This document shows positions 1 to 8,400 of a stretch of 36,776 nt of DNA, piece by piece. The DNA comes from Pseudomonadota bacterium (lineage in GTDB: Bacteria > Pseudomonadota > Alphaproteobacteria > 16-39-46). Positions within the stretch are counted from its first letter, which is position 1; every line of letters begins with the position of its first letter. Made by a program: the position numbers and the translations under genes. Under the pieces are notes generated by a model. The model was not told the origin of the DNA and did no database searches. It was given only the letters and a program-made list of their open reading frames with translations. Location: positions 1 to 36,776 of the forward strand of contig JAFEBT010000012.1 of NCBI GenBank assembly GCA_018242545.1. Direction: 5' to 3'.

Positions 1-41
1 CCTCAATGTCTCTTCTTTCTCCTTCTTTGTCAATTTAATTG

Positions 42-1076
42 ATGACACGCCCTAATCAAAATATACAAAGGTTAACAGAAAGAATGATTTTAGGGCGCTA
101 TGAGGATTGGGCCTTAAGAATAGAATTAGAACATCGATTTTTAGAGTTCGAAGAAAATATTATGATTCCATTTCATAGAGAATTTGGGCTTTGTAGAGAA
201 GGATTCATTATGGAGTCGTTCGTTAGAGCTTTAAGGAATATTCCAGATCTCCAAGTTCAACGTTCTCAGTTACAAGCTTTTCAACAAGAAGTTAGTCCAT
301 TAATACAAAACTTTACACAACCCCACCTTGATTGGCAGGCTTTACCGGAAGGCGTTGCATTTGAAATTCATAATTATGCAAATAAAGTTCATAGGGAAGT
401 TTTGAACTATTTATATACAAAATTGGAAGGTTTGAGTTCCTTTTCTTACAACGAAAGCATGGAAAAAATTGCACATTGGATTAATGATCCTAAAAATATT
501 ACAAAAGAAAGACAAGAAAGTGTATTACGTTCTGTTCAACATGGTATCGCGTCTCCTCAAGATGAAAATTGCCTCTCTCTTGCACTAACATTTGTTTTGA
601 AACTTCATCCGGATAAAATGGATACTTTTATGAGAGGATTTGTATCGGAATCCCTTACAGCTTATCAAAATAGAGCTAACCCTGAGAGTTGTCAAAAAGG
701 GTTTGCTGATCGCACAATAACGGGATTGCGTGGGATAGATGATGAGCTTAATTTGCTGTTTAAAAAAGCTGAATCCATTCAAACTGTAAAAACCTTCTTT
801 GCGTTGTGTAATTTTGGAAACAGTGAACTGCCAGAAAATAAAGCCTGGATGGTTAAAAAGCTTGTTGAACTTGGTGTTAGACAACAAACAACTCCAAAAG
901 AAGCAGCAAGCAAATTTAGGGCCTACGCAGAAGAGCATGTAAAAAGCTTGTCTCTTCAGGAAGAAGAAGAAAACTATTTAAATCAAGCTTCTCGCATTGT
1001 GGAAGATATAGAAGATTATTATGATTTGCTTGAGGAAGGTATTAAAACAGCAAGCGCTTCAGAGAGCCGTTCCTAA
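42..1076 (+). CDS. Hypothetical protein, soluble and helix-rich
   Basis: I do not recognise this 344-residue protein. The frame can also start at a TTG directly before this ATG, but the ATG is preferred; an in-frame TAA at 36-38 closes the frame upstream, and no clear ribosome binding site is seen. There is no signal peptide or membrane segment. The sequence is rich in charged and aromatic residues and looks mostly alpha-helical. A Cys-containing stretch SCQKGFADRTITGL lies near residue 220, and the last 50 residues are acidic with a Glu run and a Ser-rich tail. It is plus-strand and convergent with the MarC-family gene. The length and clean frame support a real gene; the function is unknown. 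It could be a lineage-specific or secreted effector-type protein, but nothing in the sequence proves that. Confidence 0.7.
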   Translation: MTRPNQNIQRLTERMILGRYEDWALRIELEHRFLEFEENIMIPFHREFGLCREGFIMESFVRALRNIPDLQVQRSQLQAFQQEVSPLIQNFTQPHLDWQALPEGVAFEIHNYANKVHREVLNYLYTKLEGLSSFSYNESMEKIAHWINDPKNITKERQESVLRSVQHGIASPQDENCLSLALTFVLKLHPDKMDTFMRGFVSESLTAYQNRANPESCQKGFADRTITGLRGIDDELNLLFKKAESIQTVKTFFALCNFGNSELPENKAWMVKKLVELGVRQQTTPKEAASKFRAYAEEHVKSLSLQEEEENYLNQASRIVEDIEDYYDLLEEGIKTASASESRS

Positions 1077-1166
1077 AGTGACTTAAAGGCTTATTCTTAA
1101 AAAGTTTATAAAAGACAAAAAAAGATGCAGAAATTTTTCATATAATATAATTTATGATTCATTCTC

Positions 1167-1820
1167 TTAGCATCCTCCTAAAGCCGGAAAACTATCTCTT
1201 AATCCTTTAACAATATATTCTATTGCTATAGCTGCGATAATGATTCCAAAAATACGCGTTAAAACATTTGTTCCTGTAACACCAAGAATTTTAAAAATTA
1301 AATTAGAAGACATCAAACATAAATATGTTAAGAATAAAACGAAAAGGACAATTAAAATAATACTAATTTGATAAAAGATGACTCCTTCAACTTCTCCCAT
1401 ACTAATAACTAAAGTTGTAAGTGCTCCTGGTCCTGCAATAAGAGGAATGGCAAGAGGAAAAACTGAAATATCGCTTTTTTGGACAGCCTCTTCATTTTCT
1501 TGCTTCGTCGTTGATCGAATTCCACTATTTTTTGCAATAACCATATCAATTCCAGCAAACATTAAAAGGATTCCGCCAGCTATTCGAAAGGATCCATGGG
1601 AGATTCCTAAAAATTCCAAAAATTTATCTCCTGTTAAAGCAAAAATTAAAAGAACTATTCCCGCTATTAAAGTTGCTTTAAAAGCAGTTTTATTTCGTAG
1701 AGTTCGTGAATCATTAAGCGTATAGTTAATAAATACGGGAATAATGGCAAACGGGTCAATGATAACAAAAAAGGCAATAAAGGTTTTATATAGAAAATCA
1801 ATATAATCCCAACTCATCAT
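1167..1820 (-). CDS. MarC-family integral membrane protein
   Basis: About 217 residues with six hydrophobic segments in the MarC (UPF0056) arrangement. The family hallmark FFVIIDPFAIIPVF is near the N terminus, with GGILLMFAGIDM in the third segment and PLAIPLIAGPGALTT in the second half. The frame extends to an ATG at 1835, but the sequence aaagggg lies just before the paired ATGs at 1820/1817, so I place the start at 1820. The family is a set of inner-membrane proteins of uncertain transport role; the old link to multiple antibiotic resistance in E. coli has been questioned. It is transcribed in the same direction as the repeat-protein gene upstream (43-bp gap) but has its own ribosome binding site. 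Family assignment is secure, substrate unknown. Confidence 0.93.
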   Translation of the reverse strand: MMSWDYIDFLYKTFIAFFVIIDPFAIIPVFINYTLNDSRTLRNKTAFKATLIAGIVLLIFALTGDKFLEFLGISHGSFRIAGGILLMFAGIDMVIAKNSGIRSTTKQENEEAVQKSDISVFPLAIPLIAGPGALTTLVISMGEVEGVIFYQISIILIVLFVLFLTYLCLMSSNLIFKILGVTGTNVLTRIFGIIIAAIAIEYIVKGLRDSFPALGGC

Positions 1821-1862
1821 GTCTACCCCTTTCATTTCTAAAAATCATTTTGCAGTCAATAT

Positions 1863-3005
1863 CTATAAGAGACCATTAACTTTAGCAATAGCATTAAAAA
1901 GTTTCATATTTTTATTTTGTAACGCTTTTAAAAGGTTGGTACGAACCACAGGATTTTTTGCATCATTCAAAATACTTAAAATAGCTGATTGGCCGGCTGG
2001 TGTATTTTGAAGGTCGAGCAAGGGGCTTGGACTTTGATGGCTTTCTTGCTCTAAGTCTTTAAGGTCTGTGTTAGAAGCACTTAGATCATCGTCAGATTCA
2101 ACTTGACCCGCAGAAGAGCTTTCTAATTCAAGAGAGGTATTTTTTTGTGGAATATTAGAATTGATATTAACATCACCATTTTCATCGCGATTGTTATTAT
2201 TTGTAACTGATAGGGGACTATTACCACCAACACCAAGCGTAGGAACTTGGTTCCCAGTGTTTTGAGAAGAAGGAGTTCCATCTTGATTATTCCCTATTGA
2301 AGTTGAAGATGTTCTTGCTCCTGTTGTATTTGTATATACGACGTTGCTTGTTGAAGAAGAAACTCCATTCCCAGTATTTCCTGACGTAAGAGAACTTGTT
2401 CCACTATTTGATGTTGAAGAAAGAGGTTGAGCCATTGAGCTCTTTATACGAAGCTTTGAAGTTGAGCTTTTCGGTGGAAGCTTTGAGGTTGAGCCTTTTG
2501 GAGGAAGTTTTGAAGTTGAACTTTTCGGGGAAAGCTTTGAGGTTGAACTTTTCGGGGAAAGCTTTGAGGTTGAGCTTTTCGGTGGAAGTTTTGAGGTTGA
2601 GCCTTTCGGAGGAAGCTTTGAAGTTGAGCCTTTTGGAGGAAGTTTTGAGGTTGAGCCTTTTGGAGGAAGCTTTGAAGTTGAGCCTTTTGGAGGAAGCTTT
2701 GAAGTTGAGCCTTTTGGAGGAAGTTTTGAAGTTGAACTTTTCGGTGGAAGTTTTGAAGTTGAACCTTTAGAAGGATGTTTTAACGTCGAGACTTTTGGGG
2801 GAAGCTTTGGTAACTTTGGTTTTTCATGAAGAGACTTTTTTGAAACCATAGGTTTTGAAGAAATTTTAACTTTGGAGGTTTTATTTTTTTTACCATAGGT
2901 TTGTAAATATGTTTCGGCCTGAAAAGATAAGCCTATATAAGGATAGAAAATAGAAATAAAAAACATAAAAATTATAAACGTATAAGAGGGAGAAGGTTTA
3001 ATCAT
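1863..3005 (-). CDS. Secreted/anchored Lys-Pro-Ser repeat protein
   Basis: 380 residues, not a family I recognise. Residues 8-28 form a hydrophobic segment following an N-terminal lysine, consistent with a signal peptide or membrane anchor. Next comes a basic Lys/Pro-rich region, then twelve tandem copies of the nine-residue unit GSTSKLPPK (variants SSTSKLPPK, SSTSKLSPK, SSTSKLRIK). A long low-complexity Ser/Thr/Asn/Gly-rich stretch follows, then a compact C-terminal segment of about 60 residues (STPAGQ-like to KVNGLL) that looks helical and could be the folded part. Such basic Pro/Ser repeats are typical of surface or periplasmic wall-associated proteins. The upstream ribosome binding site is weak (A/G-rich run). 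Function is unknown; surface exposure is inference from the N terminus and composition. Confidence 0.75.
   Translation of the reverse strand: MIKPSPSYTFIIFMFFISIFYPYIGLSFQAETYLQTYGKKNKTSKVKISSKPMVSKKSLHEKPKLPKLPPKVSTLKHPSKGSTSKLPPKSSTSKLPPKGSTSKLPPKGSTSKLPPKGSTSKLPPKGSTSKLPPKGSTSKLPPKSSTSKLSPKSSTSKLSPKSSTSKLPPKGSTSKLPPKSSTSKLRIKSSMAQPLSSTSNSGTSSLTSGNTGNGVSSSTSNVVYTNTTGARTSSTSIGNNQDGTPSSQNTGNQVPTLGVGGNSPLSVTNNNNRDENGDVNINSNIPQKNTSLELESSSAGQVESDDDLSASNTDLKDLEQESHQSPSPLLDLQNTPAGQSAILSILNDAKNPVVRTNLLKALQNKNMKLFNAIAKVNGLL
2442..2765 (-). repeat. 12 tandem 27-bp coding repeats
   Basis: Twelve head-to-tail 27-bp units keep the reading frame of the secreted repeat protein, each encoding G/S-STSKL-P/S-PK. 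The units differ mainly by third-position changes and by Gly/Ser and Pro/Ser switches. Central units (roughly 2577-2738) are nearly identical, while the two ends are more diverged, the usual pattern for expansion and contraction by slippage or unequal exchange. Because 27 is a multiple of three, copy number changes alter protein length without breaking the frame. Confidence 0.95.
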
Positions 3006-3052
3006 TTCTTTTCTTTCTTTTTATTTTTTTAGAGGATGACTAAAATAAACAG

Positions 3053-4483
3053 TTAGAGCAAGAAGAGAGTTGCAAGCCCTAAGAAAGAAACATATCCTAA
3101 AACATCGGTTGTTGCAACTAAGATTGGACCACTTGCTACCGCCGGGTCATATCCAAGCTTTTCGATAAGAAGAGGTAAAATTACCCCCGCTAAAGCGGCC
3201 CATAACATATTAAAAATCATTGCAGATGCAAGGATTCCAGCAAGATTCATATCATTAAAATAACCTATTACAACAATAACAAGGATAAAGGCAAAAAAAC
3301 ATCCATTTAATCCTCCAATCAAGCTTTCCTTTATAATAGCACGTCGTCGCATATTTTGACCGTAAAGCTCATGAGTTGCAAGCGCACGAACAGTAACAGT
3401 AAGAGCTTGCATACCTGCATTTCCGCCCATAGCTGCAACAACCGGCATTAAAACAGCAAGAACAACCATTTTTTCAATAGAATCTGTGTACTGAGAAATC
3501 ACAGTTGTTGTCAAAAGAGCATCAATAAGGGTAATTGAAAGCCATCCAATTCGACGATAAAAAGTTTTAAAAAGAGGCGTCTGAAAGTCTGTTTCTCCAA
3601 CACCCGCAAGCATTAGAACATCTCTTTCCGTTTCTTCTTCTACGACAAGAACCATATCATCGGCTGTTATAATACCCAAAAGGCGTCCTGTTTCGTCAAC
3701 AACAGGAGCTGAAACAAGGTTATAATGCCTAAAAAGATAAGCAACTTCTTTTTGAGGCATCGTTACTAATATAGGTTTTAATCGTTCTTCAGTAATCTCT
3801 GAAAGCTTAATAGAATCATTTTCACGAATAATTCTATTTAAAGAAACGGCCCCTAAAAAATTATAACGTGAATCAACAATATAAAGATCATAAAATGTCT
3901 CAGGCAAATCATCTGCTGTATGAAGATACTTTAAAGTTTGTTGGACCGTCCAAAAAGGGGGCACAGCCACAATTTCTTGTTGCATAAGGCGTCCGGCTGT
4001 ATCCTCTGGGTATGCAAGAACTTGTTCAATATTTGCACGTTCAGGCGCTGGAATAGCTTTTAAAACTGCCCGCTGTTGGTCTGGTTCTAAACATTCAATA
4101 ATAGCAAGAGCATCATCACTTTCAAGCTCTGTTAAAGCAAGTGAAAGAGCTTGTATTCCTATTTGATGAATAACTTGATCTCGAACAGATTCAGCTAAAA
4201 AGATTAAAATTTCTGGATCGAGAGACGTTCTAATAATATTAATTAAACGCTCACGCGATGACGCTGACAAAGCTTCAATTAAATCTGCAAGATCGGCAGC
4301 ATGAAGTGAAGAAATAAGGGTTTTAACATGATCTTCATCTCCCCAGTCTAAAGCATCTGCAATTTCATGAATAAAATCATTTGACAGATGAGGAAATAAT
4401 AATTCTTCTTCAGAAGAGGTAGAAAGTTCTTTATTATCAGGGGAATCTATTGGTTTATTTTTTGGATCATTACTTTCAATCAT
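3053..4483 (-). CDS. mgtE: Magnesium transporter MgtE
   Basis: 476 residues, the usual MgtE length. Order of domains: an acidic N-terminal tail, the helical MgtE_N domain (about 30-150, with repeated LIEALS / ALSLALTELESDDALAII motifs), a pair of CBS domains (about 155-275), the connecting helix, and a five-helix membrane domain from about 300. The pore signature PVVAAMGGNAGMQALTV is present, and the last helix carries SGPILVATTDVLGY, whose Asp lies at the Mg2+-selective site in characterised MgtE. It is a homodimeric inner-membrane Mg2+ channel gated by Mg2+ binding between the N and CBS domains. Start ATG is preceded by aaagggg. Next to it, upstream and on the same strand, is tRNA-Leu(GAG). 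Confidence 0.97.
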   Translation of the reverse strand: MIESNDPKNKPIDSPDNKELSTSSEEELLFPHLSNDFIHEIADALDWGDEDHVKTLISSLHAADLADLIEALSASSRERLINIIRTSLDPEILIFLAESVRDQVIHQIGIQALSLALTELESDDALAIIECLEPDQQRAVLKAIPAPERANIEQVLAYPEDTAGRLMQQEIVAVPPFWTVQQTLKYLHTADDLPETFYDLYIVDSRYNFLGAVSLNRIIRENDSIKLSEITEERLKPILVTMPQKEVAYLFRHYNLVSAPVVDETGRLLGIITADDMVLVVEEETERDVLMLAGVGETDFQTPLFKTFYRRIGWLSITLIDALLTTTVISQYTDSIEKMVVLAVLMPVVAAMGGNAGMQALTVTVRALATHELYGQNMRRRAIIKESLIGGLNGCFFAFILVIVVIGYFNDMNLAGILASAMIFNMLWAALAGVILPLLIEKLGYDPAVASGPILVATTDVLGYVSFLGLATLFLL

Positions 4484-4554
4484 AATGACATCCCCTTTAC
4501 GGATAGAATGTTTAATTAGGTATGTAACATTTCATTAAGAGCCTAAATTATATT

Positions 4555-4641
4555 TGGTGCGGTCGAGAAGACTCGAACTTCCACGGGATCTCTCCCACAG
4601 CGACCTCAACGCTGCGCGTCTACCAATTCCGCCACGACCGC
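4555..4641 (-). tRNA. tRNA-Leu (anticodon GAG)
   Basis: An 87-nt class II tRNA on the minus strand. The acceptor strand begins GCGGTCG and pairs with CGACCGC before A-CCA, and the CCA end is encoded. The D-arm has TGGCGGAATTGGTAGACG, the anticodon stem CAGCG/CGCTG encloses TTGAGGT (anticodon GAG), a long variable arm follows, and the T-loop is GTTCGAGTC. Long variable arm plus anticodon GAG identify leucine. Confidence 0.97.
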
Positions 4642-5548
4642 AAATACTAAGTCTGTTAAAACTTACTAATTGGGCAATACCAGATCTTAATCAAGGATTC
4701 AAGCGTTTTCAAGAAAATTACTTAAAAAAACATAAAGACTCCTAATTTTAACACATTTACAAATTTAGAATTGGTTGTTTCTTCTTTCTTTAAAAGACAG
4801 AAAACATTCATTTTTTATAAAAATAGAGATAAAAAATCTTTATGCAAGTTTAATAATTTTAAGACCGGAATGGCTTTAGGAAAGAAACCTTTAAAATAAA
4901 AATCCTTTTTTGGTTTTTTTAAAGATTTCTATGATCTAAAGATCTTGGAAAACGGACAAAAACAGTAATAAGGAATAAAAAATTGATTCTGTATCTTCAA
5001 AAATAAGAACACATAAAAATTAGGATAAATATTAGACTCTTATTAAAATTTAGGATCTGTAGGCAGTTAAATAAATAGTCTTTATCAAATTAGGTTTAAA
5101 AATTTTTGACCTTATTTCGAAGAAACAGTAATTTTTAAACCTTATTACTGTTTTTATCCGTTTTCATGTTTTATTTTAAACTCCCTTAGAGAGCTAAAAT
5201 TTACACCTAACACCCTCAAGCTCTTTTACTTGAAAAATATTTTAGTGTAGGCTATTAAAAAAGCTGTTTATAAAAAATATTTAAACATATCTTTTTCATA
5301 GCGCCATGATTAAAACTTAAAGGAAAAAATTTATTTTATGTATCGGGAAAATCTACCTAGGTAATGTTTAAATTCCCCTAAGTAATATTAAAAAGACGAA
5401 AAACCGCTAAAATAAAGGAATTTTTTGAAACCTTAAATTATTAGTTTTTTTTTAATTGATTTAAAATAAATAAAAATTCATTATAAATTTTCTCAAATCA
5501 GATTAACGTCCCATATCAATAGCAATTTTTAACAAGGAATAATTTAGA
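4642..5548. other. 0.9-kb AT-rich intergenic region
   Basis: No convincing coding frame is seen on either strand. The stretch separates the divergent tRNA-Leu/mgtE and yejA-like genes. Its only clear structure is the inverted repeat described at 4948-5165. The remainder is A/T-rich sequence with scattered poly-A and poly-T runs, and the segment directly before 5549 would carry the yejA promoter. It may be decayed coding or mobile DNA. Confidence 0.6.
4948..5165. repeat. Inverted repeat, 26-bp arms, plus nested hairpin
   Basis: The left arm 4948-4973 and right arm 5140-5165 are reverse complements at 25 of 26 positions, with core ACAGTAATAAGG in the left arm and CCTTATTACTGT in the right. They enclose about 166 bp with no open frame. 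The right arm also folds with a third copy: AAACAGTAAT at 5124-5133 pairs with ATTACTGTTT at 5144-5153. Arms of this length flanking a short non-coding core fit a MITE-like remnant, but I see no target-site duplication or transposase. Confidence 0.75.
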
Positions 5549-7384
5549 ATGAAGCTCCGTAAATCAAAAATATTTTTTTTAGGATCTTTTCTTTTTCTCT
5601 TTTTAGCATTTGGAAAAATAGCTTTTAGCCAAGCAAATTCTTTAGCACATGGTATTTCAAGGTATGGATCTCTTAAATACCCTCCAACTTTTCAGAATTT
5701 CGATTATGTAAATCCTAATGCTCCTAAAGGAGGATCACTGCGTACTGCTGTTTTAGGAAGTTTTGAAACACTCACACAAACTCTTCAAGGAACAGCACCT
5801 GAAGGACTAAATTTAACATATGACACTCTTTTAGTACGTGCAGCTGATGAACCTTTTTCAATGTATGGACTGGTCGCAGAAAGTGTCGAAGTTGCTCCTG
5901 ATAATTCATGGATCCTTTTTAATTTAAACCCAAATGCAAAATTTCATGATGGAACTCAAATAACGCCTGAAGATGTGATTTTTTCATGGCAAATACAAAA
6001 AGATAAAGGTCTGCCACGGCTCAGAACACTTTATAGTAAAGTTGAAAAGGCAGAAAAAATTGGACAACGGGGGATTAAATTTACCTTTAAAAAAGAAGAT
6101 TCAGAAGAATTAATGGATCCTGAAAGGCCACTTATTATGGGCATGATGCCTCTTTATTCCAAAAAAGATTGGGAAGGGAGAGATTTTGAAGCTGTTACTT
6201 TAAAGCCTTTTTTAGGAAGTGGACCTTATCGTGTTTCAAAAGTTGAACCAGGTCGATTTATTGAATACGAACGTGTAAAGGATTATTGGGCTGAAAACCA
6301 TCCAGTTCGAAAAGGACTTAAAAATTTTGACCTTATTCGTTACGATTATTATCGTAATGCAAACGTTGCCCTCGAAGCTTTTAAAGCTGGACAATATGAT
6401 ATTATCCATGAAGCGGATCTAAATCGTTGGAAGAATGTATATAAAGGACCTGGTTTTTCAGATGGACGCATTCAGAAAATGGAAATGGAGCACATACGCC
6501 CTGCAGGCATAAAAGGATTTGTTTTCAACACGCGGCGTGAGATCTTTAAAGACCGCCGTGTGCGGAAAGCTCTTATGTTAATGTTCGATTTTGAATGGAT
6601 GAATAAAAATCTTTTTGATGGCGGTTTCAAACGGATGGAAAGTTTTTATGAAAACTCTCCTTTTAAGGCTCAAGGAAAGCCAATCAATGGTGAAAAAGAT
6701 CTTCTAATCTCTCTTAAAAATAAAATTAACTCTAATATTTTGGAAGAAGAGGCCTTAAGCCCGCCTAAATATGATGGATCAGGGAATATGCGTGCAGCAC
6801 AGGCTCAATCTTTACAGCTTTTAAAAGAAGCCGGATGGGTGCTTAAAAATGGTATCTTAATAAATCAAAAAACGGGAAAACCTTTTAGTTTTGAGATTTT
6901 ATTAAGTGATCCTCAATATGAAAAACTTGCTCTTTCGTTTGGACGCGCTCTTAAAAAAATAGGAATTATCGTAAAAGTTAGAATGGTCGACTCTGCTCAA
7001 TATGAAGAGCGTCGTCTTGATTGGGATTATGATATGATTTTCAATTGGTGGGCCTCTTCCTTAAGTCCAGGCAATGAGCAGCGGCTTTACTGGACACAAA
7101 AAGCTGCGCTGACACCTGGGCTCAGAAATTATCCCAATATCCAAGAAGAAAGTGTTGACATTCTTGTCGATAAACTTGCAAGAGCAAAAACGGAAGAAGA
7201 ACTTGTTACAACCGCACGCGCACTTGACAGGGTCCTTAGATATGGAATTTATATGATTCCTCTATATTATTCTAATGTAGATCGGTTTGCTTACTGGGAT
7301 AAATTTGGTATGCCTCCTCATAGGCCTGAAATTGGCCCAAACCCTATGGCCTGGTGGGTCAAAACCTCTAATCAAACTAAGTAA
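5549..7384 (+). CDS. YejA-like family 5 solute-binding protein
   Basis: 611 residues, close to the roughly 600 of E. coli YejA. Residues 1-28 form a signal peptide (KLRKSK, a hydrophobic core ending IAFS, then QANS). The mature part begins HGISRYGSLKYPPTFQNFDY and NPNAPKGGSLR, the characteristic start of YejA-type binding proteins in family SBP_bac_5. Typical core motifs follow: DLNP/NPNAKFHDGTQITPEDVIFSW and the C-terminal GNEQRLYW. In the family, this periplasmic protein hands peptides or microcin C-like compounds to the YejBEF ABC importer. No yejB, yejE or yejF is in the window, so the partner must be elsewhere or lost. An aagga motif lies about ten bases before the ATG. Exact ligand unknown. 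Confidence 0.92.
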   Translation: MKLRKSKIFFLGSFLFLFLAFGKIAFSQANSLAHGISRYGSLKYPPTFQNFDYVNPNAPKGGSLRTAVLGSFETLTQTLQGTAPEGLNLTYDTLLVRAADEPFSMYGLVAESVEVAPDNSWILFNLNPNAKFHDGTQITPEDVIFSWQIQKDKGLPRLRTLYSKVEKAEKIGQRGIKFTFKKEDSEELMDPERPLIMGMMPLYSKKDWEGRDFEAVTLKPFLGSGPYRVSKVEPGRFIEYERVKDYWAENHPVRKGLKNFDLIRYDYYRNANVALEAFKAGQYDIIHEADLNRWKNVYKGPGFSDGRIQKMEMEHIRPAGIKGFVFNTRREIFKDRRVRKALMLMFDFEWMNKNLFDGGFKRMESFYENSPFKAQGKPINGEKDLLISLKNKINSNILEEEALSPPKYDGSGNMRAAQAQSLQLLKEAGWVLKNGILINQKTGKPFSFEILLSDPQYEKLALSFGRALKKIGIIVKVRMVDSAQYEERRLDWDYDMIFNWWASSLSPGNEQRLYWTQKAALTPGLRNYPNIQEESVDILVDKLARAKTEEELVTTARALDRVLRYGIYMIPLYYSNVDRFAYWDKFGMPPHRPEIGPNPMAWWVKTSNQTK

Positions 7385-7396
7385 GAATTTAAATTG

Positions 7397-8167
7397 TTAT
7401 TTAAATCCTCGGTGAATGGCTGCTATTCCGCCTAAAAGATTTTCATAGGAGCAGGATGTAAGTCCTGCTTCTATAAATTCTTTTAATAAAGCCTCTTGAT
7501 GAGGAAACCTTTGAATACTTTCAATTAAATACTGATAAGCTTTTTTATCTTTGGCAATTAATTGACCCAGATGAGGAATAACAGCAAATGAATAACATGT
7601 ATAAACTTTTTTAAGAGACTCAAAAATAGGATGGCTAAACTCAAGACAAAAAAATTGTCCATTTGGCTTTAAAACACGGAAAATTTCTGAAAGTGCTTCT
7701 TTGCGATGAGAAACATTCCGAAGCCCAAAAGAAATCGTAATTTTATCAAAAAAACAATCTGGAAAAGGAAGAGTTTCGGCTTCTATCACAAGGAAATTTA
7801 GATTTTTTACAAAGCCTGCATCAAGAATCCGTTTTTCTCCGATTTCAAGCATTTTAAAACTTAAATCAGAGATAAAAAGACGGATCGTTTGATGAGATTC
7901 TTTTAAAAGACGCAGAGAAATATCGCCCGTTCCTGCTGCAAGATCAAGAATCGTCTCAGAGGGGAGGGGAGCAACACGCTTTACAAAAAGATCCTTCCAT
8001 AACCGATGAAAACCAGCACTCATCAGATCATTCATCAAATCATAGGAAGAAGAAATACGATTAAAAAGGTCTTCAACTTTGCGCTTTTTATCAAGAAAAG
8101 AGATATCTTCATATCCAAAATCTGTTACTTCTTGGTCGAGGTTTTCTTTATTTTGAATCATTTTCAA
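7397..8167 (-). CDS. ubiE: Ubiquinone/menaquinone C-methyltransferase UbiE
   Basis: 256 residues, class I SAM-dependent methyltransferase fold. The family signatures are visible: VEDLFNRISSSYDLMNDLMS and HRLWKD before the domain, the SAM-binding ILDLAAGTGDISL (around residue 73), then FDKITISFGLRNV, and FRVLKPNGQFFCLEFS. It C-methylates the quinone ring in ubiquinone (or menaquinone) biosynthesis on the cytoplasmic face of the membrane. In an alphaproteobacterium ubiquinone is the expected product. Its 3' end nearly abuts the convergent yejA-like gene (12-bp gap). Two ATGs lie close together (8167 and 8161); no strong ribosome binding site picks between them. Confidence 0.96.
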   Translation of the reverse strand: MKMIQNKENLDQEVTDFGYEDISFLDKKRKVEDLFNRISSSYDLMNDLMSAGFHRLWKDLFVKRVAPLPSETILDLAAGTGDISLRLLKESHQTIRLFISDLSFKMLEIGEKRILDAGFVKNLNFLVIEAETLPFPDCFFDKITISFGLRNVSHRKEALSEIFRVLKPNGQFFCLEFSHPIFESLKKVYTCYSFAVIPHLGQLIAKDKKAYQYLIESIQRFPHQEALLKEFIEAGLTSCSYENLLGGIAAIHRGFK

Positions 8168-8249
8168 ACGCTTATTTTTGTATAAGGAAACGATAAAATA
8201 CCTTACGAAATCAATTATTAAAAATCAACTTGATATAATAGAATTTAAT

Positions 8250-8302
8250 AAAAACAAAAGGGCCCCTTTACATAAGGCTAAGCTACGTAAAGGAACCCTT
8301 TT
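8250..8302 (-). terminator. Rho-independent terminator of the KGG-protein gene
   Basis: The arms 8256-8271 and 8287-8302 pair at 14 of 16 positions (GTAAAGG and CCCTTTT cores). Read on the minus strand the stem is followed by a T-rich tail (ttttgttttt), which places it about 100 bp after the stop of the KGG-repeat gene. Confidence 0.75.
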
Positions 8303-8400
8303 ATGACTTTAGCAAAGCTTTATAAAAAGCCCAATATACTTAAGCACTTAATAAGCACTCATATGAAGCTTGTTGAAATACTTAAATAAATGCCATCAAG

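Noticed and set aside
2442-2765. Regular 27-bp repeats considered as a CRISPR array
   Set aside because: The units are directly adjacent with no unique spacers and are in frame within a gene; no cas genes are near.
2396-2770. Plus-strand open frame of 124 codons with Leu-rich repeats opposite the tandem repeat
   Set aside because: It exists only because the 27-bp repeat has no stop in that frame. The minus-strand frame has the signal peptide, longer length and a sensible C terminus.
4554-4745. Open frame across tRNA-Leu(GAG)
   Set aside because: It overlaps a complete tRNA on the other strand, a common artefact.
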